Source of the DNA: JASFBA01 sp034433695
GTDB lineage: Bacteria > Chloroflexota > Chloroflexia > DTKN01
Reading direction: 5' to 3'
DNA length: 18,300 nt
Assembly (NCBI GenBank): GCA_034433695.1
Contig: DAOUAK010000100.1
Coordinates: 1 to 18,300 of the forward strand
The notes beneath the pieces were generated by a model. The model worked only from the letters and a program-made list of their open reading frames with translations. It ran no database searches and was not told the DNA's origin. Below are positions 1-7,058 of the stretch, piece by piece (the first letter of the stretch is position 1; the number at the start of each line of letters is the position of its first letter). The translations under genes were made by a program, and so were the position numbers.

Positions 1-419
1 TCGCCGTTGGTGTCGTCATAGTAACTGATGTGCGGCCGGCCGGAAGTGTCCAGGGCGAGGGAGGTGTAGAGGCCCACTCCCCAAGAGGGGTCCACTGTCT
101 CCAGATGCCAGGCGCTTCCGTCGAAGCGGGCGTAGTAGAGGTGGTCTTGCCCATAGGCGATGTGGGGGTGTCCCGAGGCGTCCAGCGCCAGACTCCGCTG
201 GCCCATCTCCGAGAAGGTCTTCCCGTCCACCCGTTCGATCTGCCAGGAGAGGGCGGTGGGGGCGGAGACGGGCCTCTGCTCGGGCAGCCCTACGGGCGGA
301 CGTCCAGGCCACTCCCCCTCGGGGCCCTGCGCTCCGGCCGGGGCCAGGAGCAGCGCCAGCAGGAGCGCCAGAACCAGAGGGAAGAACAAGGTGTGCCTTG
401 CCGCTACGGGCCGTTTCAT
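1..419 (-). CDS. Secreted repeat protein, N-terminal part (cut by window edge)
   Basis: This frame is open from an ATG at 419 to the window edge, giving 139 codons. GGAGG lies at 426-430, six bases before the ATG, so the start is well supported. The protein begins MKRPVAARHT, then has a hydrophobic stretch of about 18 residues ending APAGAQ, a typical Sec signal peptide, so the product is probably exported. From about residue 75 it carries two copies of a module with the core SLALDxSGxPHIxY; the first is followed by aromatic and WHLETVD-like residues, and the second is cut off by the edge. Modules of this kind occur in long beta-propeller-like surface proteins of Chloroflexota and other bacteria; that comparison is from memory. 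The gene follows the VanW gene on the same strand after 120 bases. Function and full length are unknown. Confidence 0.8.
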   Translation of the reverse strand, partial: MKRPVAARHTLFFPLVLALLLALLLAPAGAQGPEGEWPGRPPVGLPEQRPVSAPTALSWQIERVDGKTFSEMGQRSLALDASGHPHIAYGQDHLYYARFDGSAWHLETVDPSWGVGLYTSLALDTSGRPHISYYDDTNG

Positions 420-518
420 CGGATTCCTCCTTTTGCTTTTCCAACCCAAGCCTTTTCCCGAAACGTGCCCGGTCGATCACCCCCTTTCTCCTTCGGCACT
501 CCCGACGGAGGCGTATCT

Positions 519-531
519 AACGTATAACGTT
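519..531. promoter_or_regulatory. Small dyad AACGT-ATA-ACGTT between VanW gene and secreted protein gene
   Basis: The 120-base gap holds a perfect 5-bp dyad with a 3-base centre. It can also be read as three heptamer-spaced copies of TAACG, TAACG and CAACG. It lies about 100 bases upstream of the secreted repeat protein start. It could be an operator or a remnant of a promoter, but no convincing -35/-10 pair accompanies it. A dyad this short can arise by chance. Confidence 0.2.
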
Positions 532-539
532 CAACGGTA

Positions 540-2444
540 CTAGGGTTTGGTCCCCACCTCGTAGATGTTCGGCCAGGCCCGGTAGGGGCTAAAGATCGGC
601 TCGGAGAGGACCTCTTTCCCGTCCACCAGAATTTTCCGGTACACGACGACGTCCACCCCGTCCACGGCCCAGTCGGTCTGTCGGACGTATCCCTGGGGCA
701 ACTCTGAGTTATAGACATAAACCGGATCCGTCGGGGCCGGCGTCCAGTTCGAGAAGTAGGGGCCATCCAGGACCACCTCGCGGTTCGGTTTGGTTCCGTA
801 GAGGTAGACGTAGAGGGTGTCGGTATCGGTGTAGACCTCGAACTGCATGAGGAGGTAGGCCGGGGTATCGTTGCGGAATTTCAGGTCGGTGCCGGTGCTG
901 ACAAAGATGGTGGCGTCCAGTCCGACGATCGAGTTCTGCTCGTAGTACTTGACCCGGTAGGCGTGGGGGTGGCGTTCGATAATGGGCAGGCCGGCCATCA
1001 GGGCAGCCCGAAAGACGGTGGTGGAAACCTGGCAGATGCCTCCGCCGACATTCCGCACCGTCCGCTCGGCGATGATGGAATAGCCCTCGACAAAGCCCTG
1101 GCTCTCGTCAATGGGGCCGATGTGCTCCAAGAAGGAGAAGGTTTCCCCGGGGGCGATGAGGATGCCATCCAGGAGGCGGGCGCCGACCACGATGTTGTGT
1201 TCCCGGTAGGGGGGCGAGCCGGCAAAGTGGCTTTCGCCGACCCCGACGACCTCGCGGATGCCCCAACGGGGATCGCGGATCGTCTCGCTGGTGATGGCCG
1301 GCGGGACTTCCCGGAGCGTCAGGGCCACTTCGCGCTTATCGGGAGAGAGGACGGCGGCGTAGATGGCTTCCAGGGTGGACTCCACCGGCAGTTCCCAGCC
1401 GGGGACCCCTTCTTCGGCCACCTCCAGATGCCCGCCGACGGAGCGAAAGTGGGCGTTGCGCGGCAGGACGCGCACTTCGGCGGCGATTTTCTCCGTAAAG
1501 TCGCGCAAGACTTTGGGATCCAGTTCTACGGCCAGCACCGGGCCGGCCGGGTCCGAGCGCCGTTCGACCCGGAGCATCTGGCCGATCTGGAGCGGGGTGA
1601 GGGTCCAGACCCGCTCCCCAAGACGGAGGACCACCGGGCCGGAGAGCATCCGACGGGCGGTCTCCAGCGCCCGCCGGGCTTCCTCCTCACCGATTTCCGG
1701 CCTGAAGGTACTCACGGCCAGCGCTACCGGCTCCGGGGAAAGCCGGCCCAGTCTTTCCCGGATGGCCGCCAGGGTGGGCTCTACAAGGAGGGTATGGCCG
1801 GACCGACCGGGCCGCAGGCTCACCTGCGTTCCTTCCACCACCAGCGTGGTCTCCTGGGGCAGGACGTCAATCTTTTGTGCCAGGCGTTGCAGATAGCCCC
1901 GCAGGGCATCCTCGTCCAGGACCAGGGGGAGCAGGATGTCCCGTCGCCCTGTCCAGACCTGCCAGCGTTCGCTCCACTGTTCCGGGAGGGAGCCTCGCCG
2001 GCCGATGCTCAGGGCCTCGCTTATGGCCACCGACCAGGCCACCTCCAGGCCGATCTCGCCGGCGGTGGGTTGCCAGGCCCGCTCCTCGTAGATCAGGGTC
2101 AGCGGCCGGGCCAGTGTCCAGGAGGGACTGGGGTTCGGAGCCAGGCCCTCATAGCGCAGGCGCAGGGCCTTTTCGGCCTCCTCGGGGGTCATCTCGCCTA
2201 CGGCGACGCCGGCGATATAGACGTTGGGGAAGATGCGTCCCCGAAAGTGCAGTTCGACCCCGGCCCATAGGCCCAGGAGGAGAAGGGCCAGGCCGGCCAG
2301 CACGGCCGGCAGAAGGAGCCACTTCCAGAGTACACGTCTTCTCCGCCTGGGCCTTCGGGGGACGGCCGGCTCCGCTTCCGGCCAAGCAGGTTGCCATCGC
2401 CATCGGGTTTCCTCATACCTCTCCCATCGCTTTCTTTCCGCCAT
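540..2444 (-). CDS. VanW family protein with PG_binding_4 and G5-like domains, membrane-anchored
   Basis: This 634-residue protein is anchored by one N-terminal transmembrane helix (about residues 38-62, after an Arg-rich stretch), with the rest outside the cell. Two PG_binding_4-like repeats lie at about 66-245 and 258-378 (motifs VYIAGVAVGEMTPEEAEKAL and LTPLQIGQML). The VanW domain spans about 395-525 and shows HNIVVGARLLDG, APGETFSF, GGGICQVSTT and ERHPHAY. A G5-like tail ends the protein (DGVDVVVYRKILVDGKEV). Such proteins are thought to bind or remodel peptidoglycan, but the biochemical role of VanW is not established. There are two close ATGs. The one at 2444 has GGAGG at 2451-2455 with a six-base spacer and is preferred; the ATG at 2450 abuts the ribosome site. 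It lies 43 bases after the epimerase gene, probably in one operon. Confidence 0.9.
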   Translation of the reverse strand: MAERKRWERYEETRWRWQPAWPEAEPAVPRRPRRRRRVLWKWLLLPAVLAGLALLLLGLWAGVELHFRGRIFPNVYIAGVAVGEMTPEEAEKALRLRYEGLAPNPSPSWTLARPLTLIYEERAWQPTAGEIGLEVAWSVAISEALSIGRRGSLPEQWSERWQVWTGRRDILLPLVLDEDALRGYLQRLAQKIDVLPQETTLVVEGTQVSLRPGRSGHTLLVEPTLAAIRERLGRLSPEPVALAVSTFRPEIGEEEARRALETARRMLSGPVVLRLGERVWTLTPLQIGQMLRVERRSDPAGPVLAVELDPKVLRDFTEKIAAEVRVLPRNAHFRSVGGHLEVAEEGVPGWELPVESTLEAIYAAVLSPDKREVALTLREVPPAITSETIRDPRWGIREVVGVGESHFAGSPPYREHNIVVGARLLDGILIAPGETFSFLEHIGPIDESQGFVEGYSIIAERTVRNVGGGICQVSTTVFRAALMAGLPIIERHPHAYRVKYYEQNSIVGLDATIFVSTGTDLKFRNDTPAYLLMQFEVYTDTDTLYVYLYGTKPNREVVLDGPYFSNWTPAPTDPVYVYNSELPQGYVRQTDWAVDGVDVVVYRKILVDGKEVLSEPIFSPYRAWPNIYEVGTKP

Positions 2445-2487
2445 CCGCATCCTCCCGGCAGGAAAAGCCCGATTGGCCCCATCCGAT

Positions 2488-2943
2488 TCAGCGGAAACGC
2501 GTCTCCCAGGTGTAGGGGATGCGCTCCGTGTTCCAGGGCAAACGGCGTTCGTCCGGCTCTTCGGGGCGGTAGGGCCGGGTAGGGAAGTTGAGGAGGAGCG
2601 AAGGAACCACCCCCAGCGTCTTGTAGCCGTGGGCCACGCCCCGGGGAATCTTGAGCAGGATCGGGTTGTGTTCGCCCAGGAAGAATTCGTTCAATTCGCC
2701 GCAGGTGGGAGAATCTTCCCGCAGGTCGTACAGGGCTACCTGGATCATCCCCTGAACGGCACAGAAATAGTCGTCCTGGTGTTCGTGCCAGTGCCAGGCC
2801 CGGACGACGCCCGGATAGTTCATCGCCACATAGGCTTGCCCGAATTGGGAAAAGATCGGGTCATCGGCTCGCAGAATTTCCATCAGATAGCCCCGGTCAT
2901 CGGCGTGCTTGACCAGGGGCTTGACCTCCACACCGGCGATCAA
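2488..2943 (-). CDS. RmlC-like cupin (dTDP-4-dehydrorhamnose 3,5-epimerase family)
   Basis: This 151-residue protein starts at TTG 2943, with GGAGG at 2949-2953 and a five-base spacer. The same frame stays open far upstream only because it shadows the opposite-strand DUF218 gene. Family signs are DDRGYLMEI near residue 15, RAWHWHEHQ at 48-56 (RmlC proteins have RGLHxQ, so His51 sits where the catalytic His is expected), VQGMIQVALYDLREDSPT at 63-80, and IPRGVAHGYKTLG at 99-111. It ends with a PW...IPYTW segment like the family C-terminus. At 151 residues it is shorter than canonical RmlC (about 180), and the exact substrate cannot be read. It would act on a nucleotide-linked 4-keto sugar in the cytoplasm for surface glycan synthesis. 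It has its own promoter at 2989-3017. Confidence 0.85.
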   Translation of the reverse strand: MIAGVEVKPLVKHADDRGYLMEILRADDPIFSQFGQAYVAMNYPGVVRAWHWHEHQDDYFCAVQGMIQVALYDLREDSPTCGELNEFFLGEHNPILLKIPRGVAHGYKTLGVVPSLLLNFPTRPYRPEEPDERRLPWNTERIPYTWETRFR

Positions 2944-2988
2944 GGTGGCCTCCTCTTTGGAAAAGCGCTCCTGGCAGAACCAGGGAAT

Positions 2989-3017
2989 AGTATAGCATCG
3001 TTTGTGGAGACAGGCAA
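2989..3017 (-). promoter_or_regulatory. Sigma-70-like promoter for the epimerase-VanW unit
   Basis: On the minus strand, TTGCCT (3012-3017) and TATACT (2989-2994) are separated by exactly 17 bases. The predicted start is about 38 bases upstream of the TTG start codon at 2943. It lies only a few bases from the divergent promoter at 3022-3051, so the two may compete for polymerase or share a regulator. Confidence 0.6.
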
Positions 3018-3021
3018 GCGG

Positions 3022-3051
3022 TTGACGATGGAGACGGGAATCGGGTAAAAT
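3022..3051 (+). promoter_or_regulatory. Sigma-70-like promoter for the DUF218 gene
   Basis: TTGACG (3022-3027) and TAAAAT (3046-3051) are separated by 18 bases. The predicted start near 3058 leaves a leader of about 70 bases before the ATG at 3127. The -35 boxes of this promoter and the minus-strand promoter are only four bases apart. Confidence 0.6.
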
Positions 3052-3126
3052 GCGGGTGAAGGTTTGCCTCCTTGTCGCCGCTGCCGGACGAGAGGGCCGG
3101 CCGAAGATGCCGAAGCGGGGGGCGAA

Positions 3127-3762
3127 ATGGGTCGAGTTTTCTGGACGAGGCGGGAAAGACCTCGGCTGCGTTTTCGGAAAAGAGGGGAAGAATTCCTTCT
3201 CCTCATCATTCCCGGAGTGATCCTCCTCGGCTTCTTCGGCCTGTGCTTGTGGATTCGGGAGCAGAGCCAGAGGGAAGAACTCGTCCCGGCCGATGCCATC
3301 GTCGTTCTGGGGGCCGCCCAATGGAACGGCCGGCCCTCCCCTGTCCTCCAGGCCCGCCTCGACCGGGCCATCGCCCTTTACCGTGAGGGCTATGCTCCAC
3401 TCCTTGTCCTGACGGGTGGCTCTGTCGCCGGCGACCCTTTCTCCGAGGCTTCCGTCGGCAGAGCCTATGCCCGGGCCCAGGGTGTCCCGGATGAAGCCAT
3501 CCTGGTGGAGGAAGAGAGCCGGAGCACCCTCGAAAACCTGCGGGGGGCCTGGCAGTTGCTTGCGCCCCGCCGGGCCTTTTCCATCCTTCTGGTCAGCGAC
3601 CCCTTCCATATGGCCCGTGCCCTGGCTATGGCCCGTGACCTCGGCTTTCAGGCCCATCCGGCCCCGGTGTACACAAGCCCCCTTGCCCGGCAGCCGCTGG
3701 AGGACTTTTACATCATGCGCGAAGCCGGGGCGCTTCTTCTGTACTGGATTCTGGGAAAATAG
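3127..3762 (+). CDS. DUF218 / YdcF-SanA-ElyC family membrane protein
   Basis: This 211-residue protein has an Arg-rich N-terminus, one transmembrane helix (about residues 23-44) and an outer DUF218 domain. The domain shows ADAIVVLGAA (55-64), a conserved LVLTGG (93-98), EEESRSTLENLRGA (128-141) and VSDPFHMARA (156-165), the standard order for this family. In other bacteria SanA, ElyC and YdcF affect the cell envelope and vancomycin tolerance; the reaction is not settled. The ATG at 3127 follows a G-rich run (3117-3122), a weak ribosome site. A TTG at 3064 would add 21 residues without a family-like sequence, so it was not chosen. Being divergent from an epimerase-VanW pair, it fits an envelope-related neighbourhood. 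Confidence 0.88.
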   Translation: MGRVFWTRRERPRLRFRKRGEEFLLLIIPGVILLGFFGLCLWIREQSQREELVPADAIVVLGAAQWNGRPSPVLQARLDRAIALYREGYAPLLVLTGGSVAGDPFSEASVGRAYARAQGVPDEAILVEEESRSTLENLRGAWQLLAPRRAFSILLVSDPFHMARALAMARDLGFQAHPAPVYTSPLARQPLEDFYIMREAGALLLYWILGK

Positions 3763-3789
3763 CAGGATAACGGCTCGCAGTTGTCCTGC
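3762..3789. terminator. Hairpin between convergent DUF218 and DUF2723 genes
   Basis: GCAGGATAAC (3762-3771) pairs with GTTGTCCTGC (3780-3789) at nine of ten positions plus a wobble, around an 8-base loop. The hairpin begins at the DUF218 stop codon and ends just before the DUF2723 stop. On the minus strand it is followed by TATTTT; on the plus strand only ATTT follows. It probably acts as a bidirectional terminator, stronger for the minus-strand operon. Confidence 0.6.
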
Positions 3790-3791
3790 AT

Positions 3792-5828
3792 TTAGCGGCA
3801 GGAGGCGATCCCCAGGCGGGCTTCCTCCATCGTTGGGGAGATGGCCAGGGCCGCTTCGTAGGCCTGGACGGCCCAGGGGCATTCTCCGGCGGCCTGCCAG
3901 TACAGCCCCCACCAGAACCAAAAGCGGGCGTAGCGCTCCACGATTTGCCGGGTCAGTTCGTCGTGCATCCGGCCGTCCCGCAGGGCCGGCTGAAGAAACT
4001 CGACCCGGGGGAGGGCTTCGGGCGGTTCTCCCCCCAACCGGAAGAGGAGGGCTTCGGGATACCAGGGGTACTTCTCGCCCACCCCATCCGCCGCCGGAGG
4101 TTGCCCCAGGAGGCGCTCGATGTAACGTTCTTCCACCGTTTCCCCGTAACGATACTCCACTTCTGGGGAAAGGAAGACAGGCCGGCCCTGGCGCATCGCC
4201 GCCTCGATCAGGGCGTTGCCCAGCCCCTGGAAACGGGACTGGATGGTCTCAACGTCATAGGGCCGGCCTTCCTCGAACTTTTCCAGTTCCACCCGGTAGG
4301 CCGGAAGCGCCGGGCCGGCCCCCGTGGCCAGCCAGGGCCAGCGGCGGGCCAGTGTTTCCAGATACCAGGTCCGGCGTAGCAACTCCTGATCCACCAGGAC
4401 GATGTCGGGGCGGAGGCCTTCGACCTGTTGCAGATAGTAGGCCGGGGAGAACAGGTTCCAGTGGCGGGTCAACACAAGGGCGTTGGGCGGCAGATTTCCC
4501 AGGATATCCCGGGCGTAGGCCTCGGCATAGGTGTAAGAGCGGCGGTCGCAGGTCGGGAAATGGGAAAGGAGCGGCCAGAGGATGAGAAGGATGAAGGAGG
4601 CAGTCAGGAGAAAGTAGGCTACGCGGCCCCTCCGGACGGCCGGCCGCTCCAGAACCCAGGCCATCCCATACCCGATCCAGACCGTGCCCAGGAGGAAAAA
4701 GAGCATAGAGTACGTCTCCTGATCCTCGGCAATTTCGTAACTGAGGGCGTAGAAGAGCACCAGGGAGGCGCCCAGGACGGTGGCCCAGGCGAGGGGAAGA
4801 TGGGTACGGTCTTCCCGGCGAAAAAGGTATAGCCATCCCAGGGGAAAAAAGAGGAGAGGGAGCGGGCCGAATTCGTCCCAGAGGCGGGGCAGGAAGAAGC
4901 CGGCCTGGTTCGCCCAGGTGGACCATCCGGGGGAGAAGTTGACCCGATACTGAGCCGCCGTGACGTGCCGGAGGAAGCGGGGCCAGTTCTGTGGGTCGCC
5001 CCAGTTGAACGGCGGGGCGGCAGCAGCCCGGAGGGGCAAGTAGAGGTAGATGCCTAGGCCGAGCAAGAAGAGGCCGGCCCGTGGAAGGAGACGCCGCCAC
5101 TGCCAGAAGGCCCGGCCCTCTTCCAGCCAGATGGCCAGGAAAAGCATCGCTGCCCAGAAGAGGAGGGTCAGGTGGTTGCCCAGCCCCAGGCCGGAGAGAA
5201 AAAAGGCCAGGGCCGCCGCCCTTTCGGCCCGGTCGGCACGTCCTTCCCTTCGCCGGCGCAGGAAAAACATGAGGAGCAGGAGCAGCCCGGCGGCCAGCGC
5301 CATATTCAGGGCATAGACCTCGGTGAGGGTGGCCTGCTCCCAGAGGGTGCGGGAGACGGCCAGAAGGCCGGCCGCCGCCAATGCCGGGAAGGGGAAGGTA
5401 CGGGGTGCAGGTGGAGGAAGGGAGGACGGCGGCCTGCTGCCGGGGCGGGATGCAGGCCCACTCCGGCGTGCCGGCCGCGCCAGATTCAGCCCCACGACGA
5501 GCGCTGCCCCCAATAACCCCACCGCCAGCGCTGCACCCAGGGCCGAGAAGGTGTTCAGCCGCACGATCGGTCGCCCCCAGGGCACCAGCAGGGTGAAGAG
5601 TTTGCCCAACAGAAGGTACAGGGGGAAACCGGGCGGGTGGGCCACATCGAGGAAGTGAACGGCCGCCGCCAGTTCGCCGGAGTCGGCAAAGGTCACCGTG
5701 GGGGACAAGGTGCAGAGGTACAGAAGGAAGGCCATTCCCCCGGCCAGAAGGCCGACGGCCCAGGGCCACCATCGTGGGAAGGGGGAGACCCTTTCGACCT
5801 GTGCGTGGGCCGGCCGTTTTCTGCCCAT
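3792..5828 (-). CDS. DUF2723 family multi-pass membrane glycosyltransferase-like protein
   Basis: This 678-residue membrane protein opens with the DUF2723 signature: YLCTLSPTVTFADSGEL at about 37-53, then AHPPGFPLYLLLGKLF at about 63-78. In this GT-C-like fold the Asp and Glu of DSGEL would form the lipid-sugar transfer site. About ten or more hydrophobic helices follow. A Pro-rich loop (about 118-143) interrupts them after the third helix. The last third is soluble, probably outside the membrane, and ends in a single TPR-like helix pair (WGLYWQAAGECPWAVQAYEAALAISP). The ATG is one base after the deoB stop codon, so translation is probably coupled; the region before it (GGCGGAAGATAGG) gives a ribosome site. 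It ends at the hairpin 3762-3789. The acceptor and sugar are unknown; protein O-glycosylation is one possibility known for relatives. Confidence 0.87.
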   Translation of the reverse strand: MGRKRPAHAQVERVSPFPRWWPWAVGLLAGGMAFLLYLCTLSPTVTFADSGELAAAVHFLDVAHPPGFPLYLLLGKLFTLLVPWGRPIVRLNTFSALGAALAVGLLGAALVVGLNLARPARRSGPASRPGSRPPSSLPPPAPRTFPFPALAAAGLLAVSRTLWEQATLTEVYALNMALAAGLLLLLMFFLRRRREGRADRAERAAALAFFLSGLGLGNHLTLLFWAAMLFLAIWLEEGRAFWQWRRLLPRAGLFLLGLGIYLYLPLRAAAAPPFNWGDPQNWPRFLRHVTAAQYRVNFSPGWSTWANQAGFFLPRLWDEFGPLPLLFFPLGWLYLFRREDRTHLPLAWATVLGASLVLFYALSYEIAEDQETYSMLFFLLGTVWIGYGMAWVLERPAVRRGRVAYFLLTASFILLILWPLLSHFPTCDRRSYTYAEAYARDILGNLPPNALVLTRHWNLFSPAYYLQQVEGLRPDIVLVDQELLRRTWYLETLARRWPWLATGAGPALPAYRVELEKFEEGRPYDVETIQSRFQGLGNALIEAAMRQGRPVFLSPEVEYRYGETVEERYIERLLGQPPAADGVGEKYPWYPEALLFRLGGEPPEALPRVEFLQPALRDGRMHDELTRQIVERYARFWFWWGLYWQAAGECPWAVQAYEAALAISPTMEEARLGIASCR

Positions 5829-5829
5829 C

Positions 5830-7014
5830 CTATCTTCCGCCCGGCCATACCTCGCCCAGAAAACTTCGGCCTACCGGCCAAGGCCCCACGCCGAAGGCCT
5901 CGGCGATGGTGGAGGCCACGTCGGCGAAGGTGGAGCGGGTGCCCAGGGCAACCCCCAGACGCACCCGCGGCCCGCAGACCAGGAGCGGCACGTACTCGCG
6001 GGAATGGTCGGTCGAGGGCGTCGTGGGGTCGCACCCGTGGTCGGCGGTGAGGATGAGGAGGTCGTCAGGTCCCAGCGCGGCCAGGAGTTCGGGGAGCCGG
6101 GCGTCAAATTCTTCCAGGCCGCGGGCATAGCCCTGGGGATCGTTGCGGTGTCCCCAGCGCATGTCGAAATCCACCAGGTTGGTGAAGATGAGACCGGCCT
6201 CGTATATTGACATAAATTTCAAGGTAACATCTACGCCGTGCATATTGTCCCGGGTGTGCTCGGCCTCGGTGATGCCCCGGCCGGCGAAGATGTCCTCGAT
6301 CTTGCCCACGGCCACGACCTTCCGGCCGGATGCGGAAAGCCGGTCCAGGACCGTTTCCGCCGGTGGGGGCAGGGACCAGTCCCGCCGGTTGGCCGTGCGG
6401 GTAAAGTGCCCTGGCCGGCCCACAAAGGGCCGGGCAATGACCCGTCCGACGGCGTGTTCGCCCTGGAGCATCTCGCGGGCGATCTCGCAGATGCGGTAGA
6501 GTTCCGGGAGGGGGATGACCTCTTCGTGTGCGGCCACCTGGAAGACGCTATCGGCCGAGGTGTAGAGGATGGGCCGGCCGGTGCGTATATGCTCCTCCCC
6601 CAGTTGCTCGATGATGACCGTGCCCGAGGCCGGGTAATTGCCCAGGACGCGCCGGCCGATCCTCCGCTCGAATTCCCGCACCAGTTCCTCCGGAAAGCCG
6701 TTGGGGTAGGTCGGCAGAGGACGGGGGGAGATCAGGCCGGCCAGTTCCCAGTGGCCGATGGTGGTATCTTTGCCCCGGCTTTGCTCGGCCATGCGGCCGT
6801 AGGCTCCCTGCGGCCGGGGAGTCGGCGGCACCCCGGCCACGTCGGTGACGTTCCCCAGCCCAAGCGCGCCCAGGTGCGGCAGGTGCACCCCCCCTACGGC
6901 CTGGACCGTATGGCCCAACGTGTTGCTGCCCTCGTCGCCGTACTCGGCCGCATCGGGCAAGGCCCCCACCCCTACGCTATCCAGAACGATCAGGATGATT
7001 CGACGAACGCCCAT
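5830..7014 (-). CDS. deoB: Phosphopentomutase
   Basis: This enzyme interconverts ribose-1-phosphate or deoxyribose-1-phosphate with the 5-phosphate, linking nucleoside breakdown to central metabolism in the cytoplasm. All family landmarks are present in the 394 residues: ILIVLDSVGVGALPDA with metal ligand Asp12, EGSNTLGH (28-35), KDTTIGHWE (82-90) with the Thr that is phosphorylated, TSADSVFQVAAHE (152-164), GKIEDIFAGRGIT (237-249), NLVDFDMRWGHRND (279-292), and the metal ligands in TADHGCDP (323-330) and STDHSREY (334-341). The ATG at 7014 matches the family N-terminus. A GTG at 7062 overlapping the previous stop would add 16 basic residues unlike the family, so it was rejected; the ribosome site of the chosen start is weak. 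Around codon 265 a short AT-rich run stands out. Confidence 0.95.
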   Translation of the reverse strand: MGVRRIILIVLDSVGVGALPDAAEYGDEGSNTLGHTVQAVGGVHLPHLGALGLGNVTDVAGVPPTPRPQGAYGRMAEQSRGKDTTIGHWELAGLISPRPLPTYPNGFPEELVREFERRIGRRVLGNYPASGTVIIEQLGEEHIRTGRPILYTSADSVFQVAAHEEVIPLPELYRICEIAREMLQGEHAVGRVIARPFVGRPGHFTRTANRRDWSLPPPAETVLDRLSASGRKVVAVGKIEDIFAGRGITEAEHTRDNMHGVDVTLKFMSIYEAGLIFTNLVDFDMRWGHRNDPQGYARGLEEFDARLPELLAALGPDDLLILTADHGCDPTTPSTDHSREYVPLLVCGPRVRLGVALGTRSTFADVASTIAEAFGVGPWPVGRSFLGEVWPGGR

Positions 7015-7058
7015 CGCTGTCTTTTCCCGGAGCGTGCGGGCACGCCCCGGACGCGACC

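Noticed and set aside
963..2270. Long plus-strand open frame of 435 codons opposite the VanW gene
   Set aside because: It is Gly/Asp-rich with no family signal and lies wholly antisense to a well-supported gene; such frames are common in GC-rich DNA.
2944..3921. Upstream extension of the epimerase frame to 477 codons
   Set aside because: The extra part is the antisense shadow of the DUF218 gene, and a TTG with a good ribosome site at 2943 matches the family N-terminus.
4255..5772. 505-codon minus-strand frame overlapping the DUF2723 gene
   Set aside because: It is a same-strand shadow in another frame, Pro/Arg/Gly-rich, while the DUF2723 frame holds the conserved motifs.
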